Shown one piece after another: positions 24,156 through 36,417 of a stretch of 64,000 nt of DNA (position 1 is the stretch's first letter; every line of letters begins with the position of its first letter). The stretch spans positions 13,960,501 through 14,024,500 of the forward strand of contig JAPTOF010000010.1 in NCBI GenBank assembly GCA_028554755.1, written 5' to 3'. The translations under genes and the position numbers were made by a program. The notes beneath the pieces were generated by a model, which was not told where the DNA came from, did not search any database, and saw only the letters and a program-made list of their open reading frames with translations. This DNA is from Cordia subcordata. Taxonomy: Eukaryota > Streptophyta > Magnoliopsida > Boraginales > Cordiaceae.

Positions 24156-25378
24156 CAGGAAGATTTGTGAAGAAGAAAGATGTTGTCTCAGAGGTCAGCT
24201 TTTTATGACCTTGAGATAAATAAATTGTCTTCTTTATAATGTACTTGACAATATTTTGCTGGCTTATATAGCAAACTCAAACAATAATGTATCATACAGA
24301 AATGTATATAAATACTGTAGAGTGTCCTTTGGGCTTATGAATAACTTCTCTTGATATCAACAAGTAGGCTAATCTAATTGTCTTTATTTTCTTTCTAGAA
24401 ATCATGATGTAATAAGTGCTCCGCTGGAGTCCTCTTTGAGTTGAATACTATCTCCAATTCATCTGTCTATGGACAAATTTTTTTAGTACAAATATCAATG
24501 CATTTTTTACTGATTCAAATAACTCATCTACAGATTGGCAAGGTATTATAAATTCGTAATGATTGTTTTATAGATATATGCACTCAGGAACTTGGTAGTG
24601 TTGAATTGCTTTACATATTTATCTCTCTCTACATATATATCAGGATTCAATAGAAGGATCCTTATATTTGTGAAATTGATATTGTTATTTATACTAACTA
24701 TTCATGTATCCTCTATTATGTTAAAAATTAATATGTAAATGTGGTACTTGAATTTTGTAGTGTTGGCAAATTCAGGTGTTCCATCTATAAATTTATATTC
24801 AACATCATTGTTGTCCACGTCACATTCTTATTGGTTTCGACTAGACTAACATCAATCTTTTATTTGAGCAATACTAACGTCAATCCAGACTGACCAAAGA
24901 CTTTCTCGTTTGACCCACGTTCTTTGTGTGTCACGATTTTCTTTGTGCAATAACGTGTGTTTTTCATGGGTGACAAACGACTTTTCTGGTAGGAGACGCT
25001 ATCGTCGCTGATTGGTTAAGGTCAATTTTACGTAAGAACTTTTGACATTACCTAAATGAGAGAATTAATATATTGAGTCACATATATATTGAAAGATAAA
25101 ATCAAAGGTAACTATTTACGACTCTAAGGATGGCTGTCAACAGTCATTCCTTGTTCCTTAGCTACCATCTGAGATATAAAGAAAAATCAGAAGGAAAAAG
25201 AACAGAGAAATTAACATCAAAAAATGAAATTCATTTGAGCTTATCTTGGGTTCCTTTTGGAACGAGTCCTTAGGGTGACATATTTTGTTTTCTCAGGAAT
25301 GGATTGTAATTAGGATGGTTTGATTCTTGTATTTCTTTACTCCAATGTTAAAACCAAGTGGTTCTCTGATTATGTAGT
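24156..25378 (+). other. 3' UTR of the BT4-type gene and flanking DNA
   Basis: After the stop, a polyadenylation-like AATAAA lies at about 24219 and ATGTATATAAATAC near 24300. A CAG/GT at about 24190 could be a donor of a 3' UTR intron. From about 24400 the DNA is anonymous and AT-rich with no gene seen. Confidence 0.4.
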
Positions 25379-26112
25379 GTGTGTTCGGTAACACCTTTTC
25401 AAGTAGCATTTACTATTTTACTAAATTATTACTGTTTGATAAATTAGCGTTTCAAGTAGATTTGTAGGTTAGCTTTTATTGTTTCAACTAGCATTTCTGA
25501 AAAGCTAAAACTTTTAGCCTTTTAAGTAGTTTTTAGCTTTTTTTTTTTTGACAATTCTACCTTTTCTGTATTTTTTGATTTTCTATTATTTCTTCAATCT
25601 CTCTATATTTTTACCTTTTCTTTCACAAATATAAATAAGAAATAATATAAAAATGAATTCTGATTTCTATATAATCAACATCACTAAAAGCATAAATTTT
25701 ATTAGTATTTTTTTTTAAAAAAAATAATTTTGAATCTATTAAAATTAATTTTTGTAATATTGATACAAATGTTTTATCAAAAAATTAGTTATACTTTAAT
25801 ATTAAAATATGATTATAAAAATAAATATTTAATTATGAAATATATTATCATATTCCTATAGTAATAATAATAATTACAATTATCATAATAACAACAATAA
25901 TAATAGCATGATATCAATATTCTTTTACGTCATTTTACATTCATCAGCTATTTTAATAGCAAGTTTTATCGAACACATTTTGTTCAATTAGCTAGTTAAA
26001 TATTTATTTGCTAACATTTAAAATACAACAGCTATCAGCTACTCAAACAACAACTATCAGCTATTTAAACAACGATCAACTATTCTAATAGTTAAATTTG
26101 CCGAACAGATCC
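25379..26112 (+). mobile_element. Non-autonomous TIR transposon, copy 2
   Basis: It is the inverted sister of 11237-11955. The left end is GTGTGTTCGGTAACACC and the right end TTGCCGAACAGATCC, with subterminal CAAGTAGC and CAGCTATCAGCTA repeats near the ends. The interior carries the same (AAT)n, AATTACAATTATCATAAT and TTAAAATATGATTATAA segments as copy 1. No transposase frame. Confidence 0.75.
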
Positions 26113-26652
26113 TTAGTCTACTTGATCTAACGATTTTTTTTGAAGTTTTAGCAATAATAATCTAGGGACATTTTACAGTTAGTCTTTCTTTCGGGATAGT
26201 TATTATTCCTTGCAGAAATAGCTTTGAATAGTTGATGTGTGATAGCGCTTTTTTTTTTTTTTTTGAATTATAATGCATCTATCTACTTGAGTTCTTTTAA
26301 ATTGCTAAAAACTGTGATTCAATGTATTTCTAACGATTATAGAAGTTGGTTAGCATTGGCGTAACGTTGGTAAACGAACTTGTATGCTATTGAAATACAA
26401 TATACAAAATGCACTTGTGCTATCTTTCATGGTATTGGAAATTCCACCATGGAAGTCTAGGATCACTGTTCTATGCTTCCCGCATTTTCTCCTTCCGTTA
26501 GGTTTTAAGAAGGACCCATCTTCTATCCTCTATTTGCCATCATATAATGTTAAGGTTTTTGATACCGTAGCCCTTGAATACACAAACTATTTAACGTGAA
26601 AAGAGCAACTACTCATGTTATTTAACCCAGTGAAGCATCTAAAATGTTTCCA

Positions 26653-26772
26653 ACCTGTTTGGCACTGCTTAATATGGAGCTTATAAGCCCCAACTGTAAA
26701 AAGTATGTGAAATAATCTTTTTATTGTTGGGGCTTAATTATAAGCTCTAAAATAAACAGAGCCGAACAGGGT
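26653..26772. mobile_element. 120-bp foldback MITE
   Basis: ACCTGTTTGGCACTGCTTAA at the left pairs with the complement of the right end (ACCCTGTTCGGCTCTGTTTA). Inside these, GAGCTTATAAGCCCCAAC pairs with GTTGGGGCTTAATTATAAGC. The entire 120 bp can fold on itself. The CTGTTTGG end type is that of hAT-like MITEs, as at 8153. Confidence 0.7.
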
Positions 26773-27127
26773 CGAATCTCTCACTCTTGAGAAATGGTTC
26801 AGATGTGACAAAACTGTGATGTCCTGCATAGCAGCAACGTTGCCCTCGCGAGTGGTTCATCAAGCTTTAGGCCATGTTTATTCAGCCTTTCCGTTTCGGT
26901 GTTTTCGGAAAATTTCTTTTCTTTAGCAATCCTTAGTCCTTAAGAATTTGATTGCGATTGAAGTTTAGAAAGAAAAAAGGAAAAGCAAAAAAACTGGTTT
27001 GACAAAATGCATGTGCATAAGTGTTTGATTATGGACAAAATTAAGTTTCGAGTAGCCTAAAACAAAGTTTTGAGAAAACATTATATGCTGTTTTTCCCTC
27101 ATATTGCATTTTACAGAGCATCAGTTT
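26773..27127. other. Intergenic, no gene seen
   Basis: Anonymous sequence. The phrase GGCCATGTTTATTCAGCC near 26872 resembles a MITE terminus but has no partner. Confidence 0.4.
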
Positions 27128-27137
27128 TTATATATAC

Positions 27138-27186
<49 letters not shown>

Positions 27187-27261
27187 AATATGTATATGTA
27201 TATATATATGTATATGTATATATATACACATATACATATATACATATACATACACATATAC

Positions 27262-27295
<34 letters not shown>

Positions 27296-27352
27296 ATACA
27301 CATATATATATACATATATACACATATACATATATATATATGTATATATATT
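27128..27352. repeat. Long TA/CATA/TATG microsatellite
   Basis: About 225 bp of alternating TA runs with interspersed CA and TG steps (ACATATACATATA type). Frames here on both strands encode only Tyr/Ile/Met/His repeats and are artefacts. Confidence 0.97.
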
Positions 27353-29765
27353 CATTTATGATTAAAGATTAAACCTATTATTTAAACAAATTAAAAAAGT
27401 TAAAAAATAAAAAATTAACAATTAAAATAAAATTATAAAAATACAAAAAATTTAAAAACTAAAAAAATCTATGATATTGAAATCAACCAAATAAAATTAT
27501 AAATGGCACTTTAAATAGCAATTTTAATAAAATAAGTACAAATTGGTGAACGCTCGCTCACAGGGATGTGGTGCTTGCAATGTTCTGTAAACGTTGGAAA
27601 AATTTTGCACGTTCTTATAATTTCACATAACTTACTCTCACTATTTAAGTTTAAAGTTAAAAAAATAAAAATCTTGTCTCACGTAAGTTTTCCCCAATAT
27701 TTTGTGATGGTAAGAACCTCTACATAGTGATGTTGGTTCTCAAGGGCTCACTTTCAGTTTAGACTTATACAAGTTGACACAGGAGTGAGACCAGAAATTT
27801 TTCTGCGGGACCAAAATCTATTTATATATTTCAACATAAATTATTTTAGAGATATTATTAAATAATATAATAAGTCTTTCTATTTTCTCAAGAGATGGGG
27901 AACACAATACATTTTTTTGTAATAATCATAACAACATAGGTGGGATAATGCTAGATATTTAAAATATAAACAAGTAGAGAAAATGCTATTTAACAAAATA
28001 ATATAAGATTATGTAAAAAATTTTATTGATTCAAAAGGTGAAATTAAATTCTTCTCTCATTTATAAATTATTTAGTCAGTGAAATAAATAAATTATATAT
28101 TGAGAAACTCCCTAAATAAATTTTCTATGAAAAGCTATGCAAAATTTATTAACTTTCTTAAATTTTTCTTGTAAGATCTAACCAACAAAATAAATATATT
28201 ATGCATCATTGAAATTTATACTCTAAAATTATTTATTTATTATAAAAACCTAATCAGTGAAATATCATCTATATAGAAAAAAAAAAAAGTGTATTAAAGG
28301 AACAATTATGAGAAGAACTCCAAACAAAACAAAACGAGAAAAAAAAAATTTAAGAGGGGGACCATGAGAATTTTTTTTAAAAAAATTACATACACTAATA
28401 TCTTATCGAATTTTAGGGGGAGGGGGCCGCTCGGGCTCCCGCTGGCTCTCGGTTTAGCCCCTGCAAGTTGTCTTTGCCACTATATGCTTAATCATTGCGT
28501 CATTGCATTAGTGGTGAATATAAAACTACAAAAATTCCCGGCAACACATAGCTCCAAAACTTTTTCTTTTTATATATGTATCAATGTTGCATTTTTCTTA
28601 TAAAGGATAAAAAAAATTATTTTGCCCTCCCAATTTTTTTTTTCTTTTGCTTGTCTGATCTTGTGTCTAAAGCTTAACACATTAATCAACATCAAAAAGA
28701 TCACATTACGTTCATTTTGTTATAACTTTTTGTGCGATAATTTTATATAGAATTTTTTTTTCTTAAGTTTTGGGTAACATTTTAAAGTATGATAACTGGG
28801 AATAGTAATTTGTACCAAATATTTGATGTAATCCTTTTTTTTTTTTTCAAAAAAAATATTTTATTTAAGAACAATACCAGTGCAATGACTAAGAATAATT
28901 TGTATCAAATATCAGATGTAATCATTTTCTTTTAATTTTTTAGTTTGAAACTTTGCGTTCTTGTCATGGTTCTTTTGTGAGTTTATTGCTTTCCAAAATG
29001 GTATATAAGTGGTCAAATTTTGGCAATGAAAATACAATTTGAGAGAATAAAATTGCAGGAATGCTTATTAATTTATCTTCTTTGTTAGGCGATTTGAGAG
29101 TTCCTATATAGAATGATTTTTGGATATAAAAATTATTAATTAATGACAGATTTTTTCTATATAAAAAATCACTTTTGATGAAAAATATTTTTTTGATAAG
29201 AGTTTGAAAAAGATTCTAAAAAGATAAAACTTTTTAGAAAAAACACTTTCTTCAAACATTATAAAAAGTGCTTTTTTTGTAAGAGATCCAAGTGGCCCTT
29301 TAGAACCTGGAACAAAATTTTCAAGGTTGAACATGATATTAAGTGCCTTGATTTTTTGTATAAAAAAAATACTATTGTATTAATGTAAGTACTATAATTG
29401 AATTTTCTATTTAGACAAGTCCAACTTCATGAACTAAACCAGTTAGCTTTCTATTTTATAATTTTACTTTTTCTTTTGCTAAATAATATCTTTCTAAACT
29501 TTGGTATAGTTAAAATATTTAATATCGTTAATTTTCTTAATTAGTTTCGGCGTACTTTAATCTTAATTTTTGGCTCCGGCCCTAAGCCGAATTGAATCGA
29601 CTATAAATTGATGGTTTTTAGAATGTTTCGATCCGTCATGGTTTCAATTATTAAAAATCAAAACAAACGGTTTACTTTTCAATTTTAGGAGTAAAAAGCC
29701 AAGGCCAAACATTTATTTCTCTATGTATATACATACATACATATATGTATATATATATATATATA

Positions 29766-29802
<37 letters not shown>

Positions 29803-31146
29803 TGCCTATAGTTTTGCATCCTGATTTCATATTAACATATTAATATAGAAAAACAATTACGCATTGTAAAACCAAATTTTTAGATCAATTGATTATTCTC
29901 AATTGAATAAATAGACACACTGCATCTGATTTCAAATTAGCATATTAATATAACGAAAAATAATTATACATGGTAAAATAGATTTTCCAAGTAAATTGAT
30001 TTTTTTCAATTGAATAAATATACATAGTGCAAGTTTCCTTTTAGCAGCTAACATGAGAACAGAGAAGAACCATTTTAACAAGAAAACATCTCTCTTTTGC
30101 ACGCTACACTATTATTCTTCAAATCAAACTATCATGATATCTACACACCATAGAATCATCCATCAGCTGAGCATTCTTCAGAATTTCAATGTTATTGACC
30201 ACCACCTTTGGCTACTCAATTATAATATATACCGCCAGTTGAGATCCAAAAAAGAAAAATACTGTGAGACTAATAATCAATTGAGGACTGCCAAGACACC
30301 ATGAGTTACCCAAAATTCTATGATGATATCTACTACAAATCTTAAAAATTCACTTATCCACAGTATATATATTATTTAATTAAAGTTTCCTCTAATCATC
30401 ACCATAACTTAATTAAACATATAGTGCTTTCTTTTACCCAAGTAACCTTCCTAATTTTGTCCAACATATAAAGAAATGCACATTTTTTCCAAGTAAAAAG
30501 AAAAAAGTTGCATCAACTAATCCAGTAAAATGAATTCCTTATGAAAATATAGCTTTCTCTATTTTCTTCTTTTCCTGGATTGTTCTTCTTTAGCTCTCCG
30601 TTTTCAATACAACATAGTTAAACACAAATAAGTCATATCACATTATTCAAGCCTCTCACAAAGTAAGCCTAAATTCATGGGTTTCATTATAATATCATTT
30701 GGACATATCAACCTAATAACAACAAGTGAAGCTAAAAGAAAACCTAAAAGAAGACCTCCCGTTTAGCATGTAAAGAATCATACTTGATGCTTTTCTATAT
30801 TCATCATGTACATAAGCATAGAGGTCACGAGTTGCTAAATAGTTGTTAGCTTTAAAGGGAGACGCTACCCAACTAATACCTTCTTTTGCCATCATGGGAA
30901 TTTGATTTAATACCATTACTCCACTTTGAAATTAAGTGACATCCTTGATGATTGATTATCAGCAGGCTTAGAGTGATCCAACTCTGCCATATATTCAAGA
31001 TATTAGGCAGTTTCATTTAAAACATATAGACAAGATATGCAAATGAAAGGGCCAAAGCATAGAAAGAGAATTTTCGAAAACCAACAAAAGCGGCTTAGGT
31101 GATTTGTTTGCTACATTCTAAGAGTAAAATTAATCAAGAAATTTAT
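27353..31146. other. AT-rich intergenic region
   Basis: No convincing gene. At 28410-28480 there is a GC-rich island in an AT-rich context (GGGGGAGGGGGCCGC, then CTCCCGCTGGCTC), which together with GTGAGACCAGAAATTTTT at 27786 looks like the two ends of a decayed dispersed repeat. A TACA/TA/CT microsatellite lies at 29725-29802. The minus-strand frame 30916-30713 (MVLNQIPMMAKEGISWVASP start, then DLYAYVHDEYRKASSMILYM) has a protein-like composition, but I recognise no family and see no neighbouring exons. Confidence 0.45.
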
Positions 31147-31414
31147 GCTCTGTTTGTTATAGTCTTATTTTAAGATACTTATCCTATTGAAATAAGGGTA
31201 AATCTTATAAGATTTAAGAAATCTTATCGTGCATCCTATGAAAATTTAAAGCAAAATCATACTTTTTATCTTATAAGAAATAAGCAATCATTCCTATCTT
31301 ATTTTTTATAACTATAGAATACATGGTGTATATGATAAGATATCTTAAATCTTATAAAATATCTCCAAATTTCAATAAGATAAGTATCTTAAAATAAGAT
31401 CATTCCAAACACAC
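31147..31414. mobile_element. TIR MITE, ~268 bp
   Basis: The left 45 bp (GCTCTGTTTGTTATAGTC, then TTATTTTAAGATACTTATCC, TATTGAAAT) pair with the complement of the right 45 bp (GTGTGTTTGGAATGATC, TTATTTTAAGATACTTATCT, TATTGAAAT). The interior has repeated AAATCTTATAAGAT-type palindromes, so the whole unit can fold back. Non-coding. Confidence 0.75.
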
Positions 31415-31544
31415 TATTAATCAAGAGTGTCCCAAACCTTGGCATGATGGCATTGTTTCACAAAATGATCAGCCGGAGGATTTGCCTAAAAAATCTAAAT
31501 GCCATGGTTGCTTCCTATAATATATGTTTCACAAAATGATCAGA

Positions 31545-32895
31545 GACGAAAATATATGTCATTAAATAGCGACAAAAGCACCCGTCTTTAAGTTAGAGAT
31601 GAAATGCTCCATCTTTAGATAGAGGCGGAGATGTCTGTCACTAATAAGTGAAGAATTAAAAGTAATAAAATTTATGTATGTTGATTAATCGAGTTTAATG
31701 CTTATATAACTTTGACATTTTTTCTTTAATTACCAACAATATAAATTAAGAAAATGACAAATAAAGAAAAGTTTAAATAAATACCATGACAAGATGATTT
31801 CAAACCTTCTTATCTCACTTAATTACTAGAATTAATAATTAATAAAATATAATTAAAAATTTAAGAAAACCTTAACAAAATGAAAATTTCAATAATTATA
31901 AGGTTCATTTACAAACACAAAATTTTAACTAAGCAAAAACATCATAACAATATTAAGATTAGTTGTTCTTAATTAAAATTAATGCTAATATAATTTTTCT
32001 TAAATTTTATAAATTTAGAGATGAAAATTCTGTTACTAATTAGAGGCAGAAAGTTGCCGTCTCAAAATAGTGAAAAAAACTCTTGTCCCTAATTTAGAGA
32101 TGGAGTTTTCTGTCTCTAATTAGAGATGGTAAATATCGTCGCTAAATTAGAGACGGAGCTTTCTGTCTCTAATTAGAGATGGAATCTTCTGTTGCTAATT
32201 AAAAGAAAATTAAAAATAATAGAATCTATTTTTATTGATTAATAAAGTTTAATACTAATTATAACTTTAACTTTTTTCTTTAATTTCCAAAAATAAAAAT
32301 CAAGAAATTAATAATTAATTAAAAGTTAAATACTTTAACAAAATAAATTCCAACCGTTATTCTTATTTACCAATATTAAAAATTAATAAAATATAATTAA
32401 AAAATTGGGAAAACCTTGATAAACTGAAATTTTTAAATAGTTATAAAGTTCATTTTCAAGTATAACACTTAAACCAACCAAAAACATTGTAACAATTCTA
32501 ACTAAATATAATAAGTCCTGAAATTAATCACTTAAGATAGGTGTTTTTAATTAAAATTAATACTAGTTTAATTTTTTTTTAAATTTTATAAATTTGAGAT
32601 GGAAGTTTCATCACTAATTTAGAGATGGAACTTCCATCTCTAATTGAAGACAGATTTTCCGTTTCTAACTAAAAAAAATTAATTAATAACAAAAAAATTT
32701 TACATTTCATCTCTATGTCGCCTCTAATTTAGACACCAATTTCTCTTTTGTCTCTATGTCATTTCTATTTAGCAAAGGAGTTTTTCCATCTATATATAGC
32801 GACCAGTTGTTTTCTGTCTCTATGCCGTCTTTATTTAGTGATGAATGAAGATCCGTTGCTAATTTCCGTCACTAATTAGTAGTTTTCTAGTAGTG
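31545..32895. mobile_element. CACTA (En/Spm) element, right part
   Basis: It ends at 32895 with GTAGTTTTCTAGTAGTG, the complement of CACTACTAGAAAACTAC, a typical CACTA terminal inverted repeat. The DNA inside is full of subterminal motifs of the type TTAGAGAYGGA and TCCGTCTCTAA on both strands (for example about 31600, 32040-32190, 32590-32660, 32820-32880). No matching CACTA left end was found; the left border near 31545 is a guess. No transposase remains. It contains two ~400-bp tandem internal repeats listed separately. Confidence 0.72.
31650..32630. repeat. Two ~400-bp direct repeats, period ~571 bp, inside CACTA element
   Basis: Block 31665-32060 and block 32210-32630 share phrases in the same order: TTGATTAAT-AGTTTAATRCT, CTTTAATT-CCAA, AATTAATAAAATATAATTAAAA, AAAACCTT, AAAACAT, and TTAAATTTTATAAATTT-GAGATG. 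The final phrase is at about 32010 and 32581. They are diverged by many substitutions and small gaps. Confidence 0.7.
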
Positions 32896-33149
32896 CTTAT
32901 ATCCTTTGCTTGATGTATTATTTGAGTCACGAGATGCATCTCTCTTAGCCCCACATGCGTTGAGTTTCTATAATTTACAAACTAATGATCGTTCTCATCA
33001 TTCTATGTCAATATACCTTGTCCTTCAACTGCCACAAAATTCCTTTATCCAATGGCCACGCATTTGTGTGACCAAACTCATGCTTCTAAAAAAGTTTTAG
33101 ACTGTGTCATGTATGTCGCACAACATCAGTCTAGCTTGTCACTGGGTTC
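32896..33149. other. Short anonymous spacer
   Basis: Between the CACTA end and the LTR fragment; no gene or repeat was recognised. Confidence 0.4.
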
Positions 33150-33369
33150 TAATCGCTTTTGGTGAGCACAAGCCTAAATAGCCTTCAAGCGTATAGGTCG
33201 TGTGTAGTATGGTGTGTGCGAGTGCGGGGTCAAATCCACGGAGAGGCTTAACGCGTGAGGTGTCCTAAGTAAGCGTGTCCCAAAGAGCTATGTGTTGGAA
33301 CCTAACCTATGATCTTTTTGGGATTTTTGGTTTAAAGGAAGTTTGGAAAAGATACATCTAATCTAAAAG
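33150..33369 (-). mobile_element. Athila-like LTR end fragment, inverted
   Basis: About 220 bp closely resemble, in inverted orientation, the terminal part of the LTR at about 51110-51326. Shared phrases include CACAAGCCTAAATAGCC, GTGTGTAGTA-GGTGTGTG, GGTC-AATCCA and the CTATGTG and CTTTTTGG phrases. It abuts directly on the 5' LTR of the Athila-type element that starts at 33370, so it is a truncated older LTR end or a recombination product. Confidence 0.65.
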
Positions 33370-33751
33370 TGATGTGTGCATATTTGGAGCATGATTTGCA
33401 TGATTTAGAGTGTGTTTGAATGCTCGTTTTGATGCTAGTTTTGTCTATTTTGAGCTTTTGAGTGCTTATTAAGTGACATGAGTGTTTGTGTGTATTATGC
33501 GTTTTTTCTTATCCTTTTATGCCTTTTTTTAATTATTTATTGTTTTAATTAGTATTAGTTTAATTGGAGTTTAGTTTTAATTTAATTAGAATTAATCAAG
33601 TTAATTACTGGCTTAGTTTAATTAGGAATTATGAATTAATTTAATTAGTTATTTACAACAGAATTAGGGTTATTAGATTAGTTTTAAGACATTAATTTAA
33701 TTTCACTCTAGGGTTTTAGGATATAGTTAGAATATTATATATTATTTAATA

Positions 33752-33786
<35 letters not shown>

Positions 33787-35287
33787 AAAACCCCTAGAAA
33801 AAAAAAAAACACTCACACATGTGCTCACTAATTTCCCCTAGCCAACCCAATTCTCACCTAACTACACTGAAACACACAATTTAAATGAAAAGCAAAGCTC
33901 ACCAGCAAACGAGAAAGAAGAGAAGAAGAGAGCAAGCATTGCACCTGCCCATATTTTTCCCTATTTTTGTCCCTTTTTTCAACACCAAACACAAACATAA
34001 TCTCACTACACTCTTACACATGCACATACATAAAGAGGGAATTTTTAGGGGCTGTTTAGGGTATTTTTTGGGCAATTTCCAGCAAGCTTTTCTGTAGCAA
34101 AAAGTGAAGAAATCAATCTAAAATGCTGCAGAAATGACAGACTTTTCCTATTCCTTTCTTTGAGCTTACTTTCTACTAGTTAGTGTTATATAAATACATT
34201 GATTGTGTGCTTGTTTTTGCAGGTTTCGGGGGTGTTTTAGGGCCAAGAAGGAAGAGATTTTGGTATAGATTTTTGCAGAAAAGTTGCTGTCATTTTGCAT
34301 TACGTAGTTGAATTTGAGCGAAATTAAAAGGAGAAGAGGTTTTAAACTTGGGATTTAATTTCTTGGACATGGAATTGATGTTTTTTATATTTAATTTCAG
34401 TTTTGCATTCTCTTTTAGCATGTTGAACTAATTATTTTTGGCTAGGGTTGGATTATGGATTATGTTATAGCTTAGTGTTAGATTTTGACTTTTTATAGAT
34501 TTTGTGAGACATATTGATTGCATAACTTGTGGAGAATTGTTGATGACTTTAATATAAGATATCTATGTGTTTGTTGAAAGTCCCAAGAGAGTTTATACAT
34601 GCTTGTTTTGTAATTGTTTATGATTATCGGTCTTGTGCTTAGCATGAAGCATTGTTAATGTGTGAAGCCAATGATCTCTTGCTTGCTAAATTTGCCAATT
34701 GTGCTTGAATAGGTTTAGATCAATTGGTTCCATCCTTAGTTTAAAACACAATTAATGGGTGTGCCTTAATCAGCTTGGATTAGTCAAATCACTTAGGTTG
34801 TTGGTGTAGCTGTAAAGCCTTAGTGAAAAGGACAAACCTATACTCTAAAAGGGTCCGCTTAGGGATAAGAGTGCACCTTTAATTAAGGGTAATAAGGCTA
34901 GCTAATAAACTAAGGCATTAGAGCATAATTGATTGCCCACAGTCCATAGTTAGTTAATTCAATCACTAGCCAAACATAAGAAGTAATCCAATCCTAGGCT
35001 GTTTTCCATCACCAAATTCCCCTCATCAGTTGCTTTCTTCTCATTTGTTTTTCATTTACTTTTAGTTTAATTTGTGTACTTTATTTTCAATAGGATAGTT
35101 TAGAGTTCTCGTCAATTCAAAATTCAAAAAATTCTCAAAAATAATTTTGTTTTTACACGTAGTTAATCTAGGACACATAGGACTTAGAACCATAGTTAGA
35201 GGCCTTCCTAAGGAGACAATACCCATACTCTTGTACACACTGCACTACTTCTGATCCGTGTGCTTGCGAGTTTTTAAAACAACATCA
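33370..35287 (+). mobile_element. 5' LTR of the Athila-type element
   Basis: It starts TGATGTGTGC and ends AACATCA, forming the short terminal inverted repeat TGATG/CATCA, and is followed by the PBS. Length is 1918 bp, near that of the solo LTR at 961-2870 (1910 bp), but the body differs, so it is another subfamily. It includes a (TA)n run at about 33755-33783. The short frame at 33885-34097 inside it is not a gene. Confidence 0.75.
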
Positions 35288-35293
35288 AGTTTT

Positions 35294-35311
35294 TGGTGCC
35301 GTTGCTAGGAA
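35294..35311 (+). other. Primer binding site, Athila type
   Basis: TGGTGCCGTTGCTAGG lies 6 bp after the LTR end. The TGGCGCCGTTGCC type is the standard PBS of Athila/Tat elements, usually assigned to an aspartate-type tRNA; one base is changed here. Confidence 0.7.
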
Positions 35312-35585
35312 GGCACGGTTGATTTCTTTGATTTGTGTGTTTTAAGTTGATTACATACTTTGTTATTTCTGTTATTGTTCTAGTAGTAATCTTAGTTTCG
35401 TTGTTCTCTTTTATTTTCATGATAGTTTATGTTTTGTTTCTGTATTGTGTTTTGTTTGATTTAGCATTTCTATTTAGTGTTATTTTCTTTTGTAGTTTTT
35501 AAGGACTTGTGGTTTATGTGCTGCAGTTTTAGGTTGAAATTGCAGTTTTTGGGGTTGAAGAGTTGGAAGGAGATTTTGTTTCTTT

Positions 35586-36412
35586 ATGTGCATTCTTGGT
35601 AGACGTTCACTTAGACCTAACTTAGCTCCCTTTAATCTTGAACCACAGAGAATTCACTGTCATCTTAGGAACTTAGAACGCAATCTAAGTGAAATGGCAG
35701 AAAATAGGAATGATCTCCCTGCTCTTATTCCCAATAATGGAAATGATAATCCTCTTTCTCCTCCTCTTCCTTCTCCTATTGTTCCACGTAATAAAAATGT
35801 TGAGCTTCCTAGGCTTCTGAATCCATGCCAAGTGGTCAATGACATGACCCTTAGGCAATACTTCCTTTCTCATGCCTTTGAGCCGAATATGGCCATCCAT
35901 TCACCAGGTTTAGGGGAGTCGAGTTTTGAGATTAAGCATGGGGAATTAGCTATGCTCCCATCTTTCTATGGTAGGAGTAATGAGAGTCCCTAGCACATGT
36001 CACTGATTTTGTGGATATTTGCTCTACCTTCAATTTTCCAAATGTGTCTCAAGAGAATATTAGTCTTAGACTTTTCCCTTTCTCCCTCAAGGATAAAGCC
36101 AAGCAATGGCTTCAATTCTTTCCTGATAAAGCCATTACATCTTGGACGAGCTCTAATCTCGATTCTATCAGAGGTTTTACCCCATGGCTAAGACTACTGA
36201 CCTTCGAGCTTTGATCATGACCTTCTGTCAGCACGAGTTTGAAGCTTTCCATGAGATGTAGGAGAGGTTTAATGATTTGTTGCATCAGTGTCCACATCAT
36301 GGGTATGGTACCCACGATCTTCTACAGTACTTCTTTAAGGGTTTTACCGAGTGCCAGCACATGATAGTGAACGCCATGTCAGGTGGAGGATTCTATAATT
36401 TGAGACTTAGTG
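35586..36412 (+). pseudogene. Athila gag, N-terminal and middle part
   Basis: Frame 35586-35993 gives MAENRNDLPALIPNNGN (ATG at 35695 is the more likely start), a proline-rich segment, then TLRQYFLSHAFEPNM, the entry to the retrotransposon gag domain, and FEIKHGELAMLPSFYGRSNE. After a stop the gag continues in another frame: NVSQENISLRLFPFSLKDK, AKQWLQFFPDKAITSW, and HGYGTHDLLQYFFKGFT further on. LFPFSLKDKAKQWL is the signature block of the family. The domain is cut at 36412 by the nested element. Confidence 0.88.
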
Positions 36413-36417
36413 ACGCT

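Noticed and set aside
27070..27372. Several long overlapping frames rich in Tyr, Ile, Met and His on both strands
   Set aside because: They are translations of the TA/CATA microsatellite.
30713..30916. 67-codon minus-strand frame with protein-like composition
   Set aside because: No recognisable family, no neighbouring exons, no repeat structure; kept only as a remark in the intergenic entry.
35660..35900. Minus-strand frames opposite gag
   Set aside because: Shadows of the Athila gag N-terminus.
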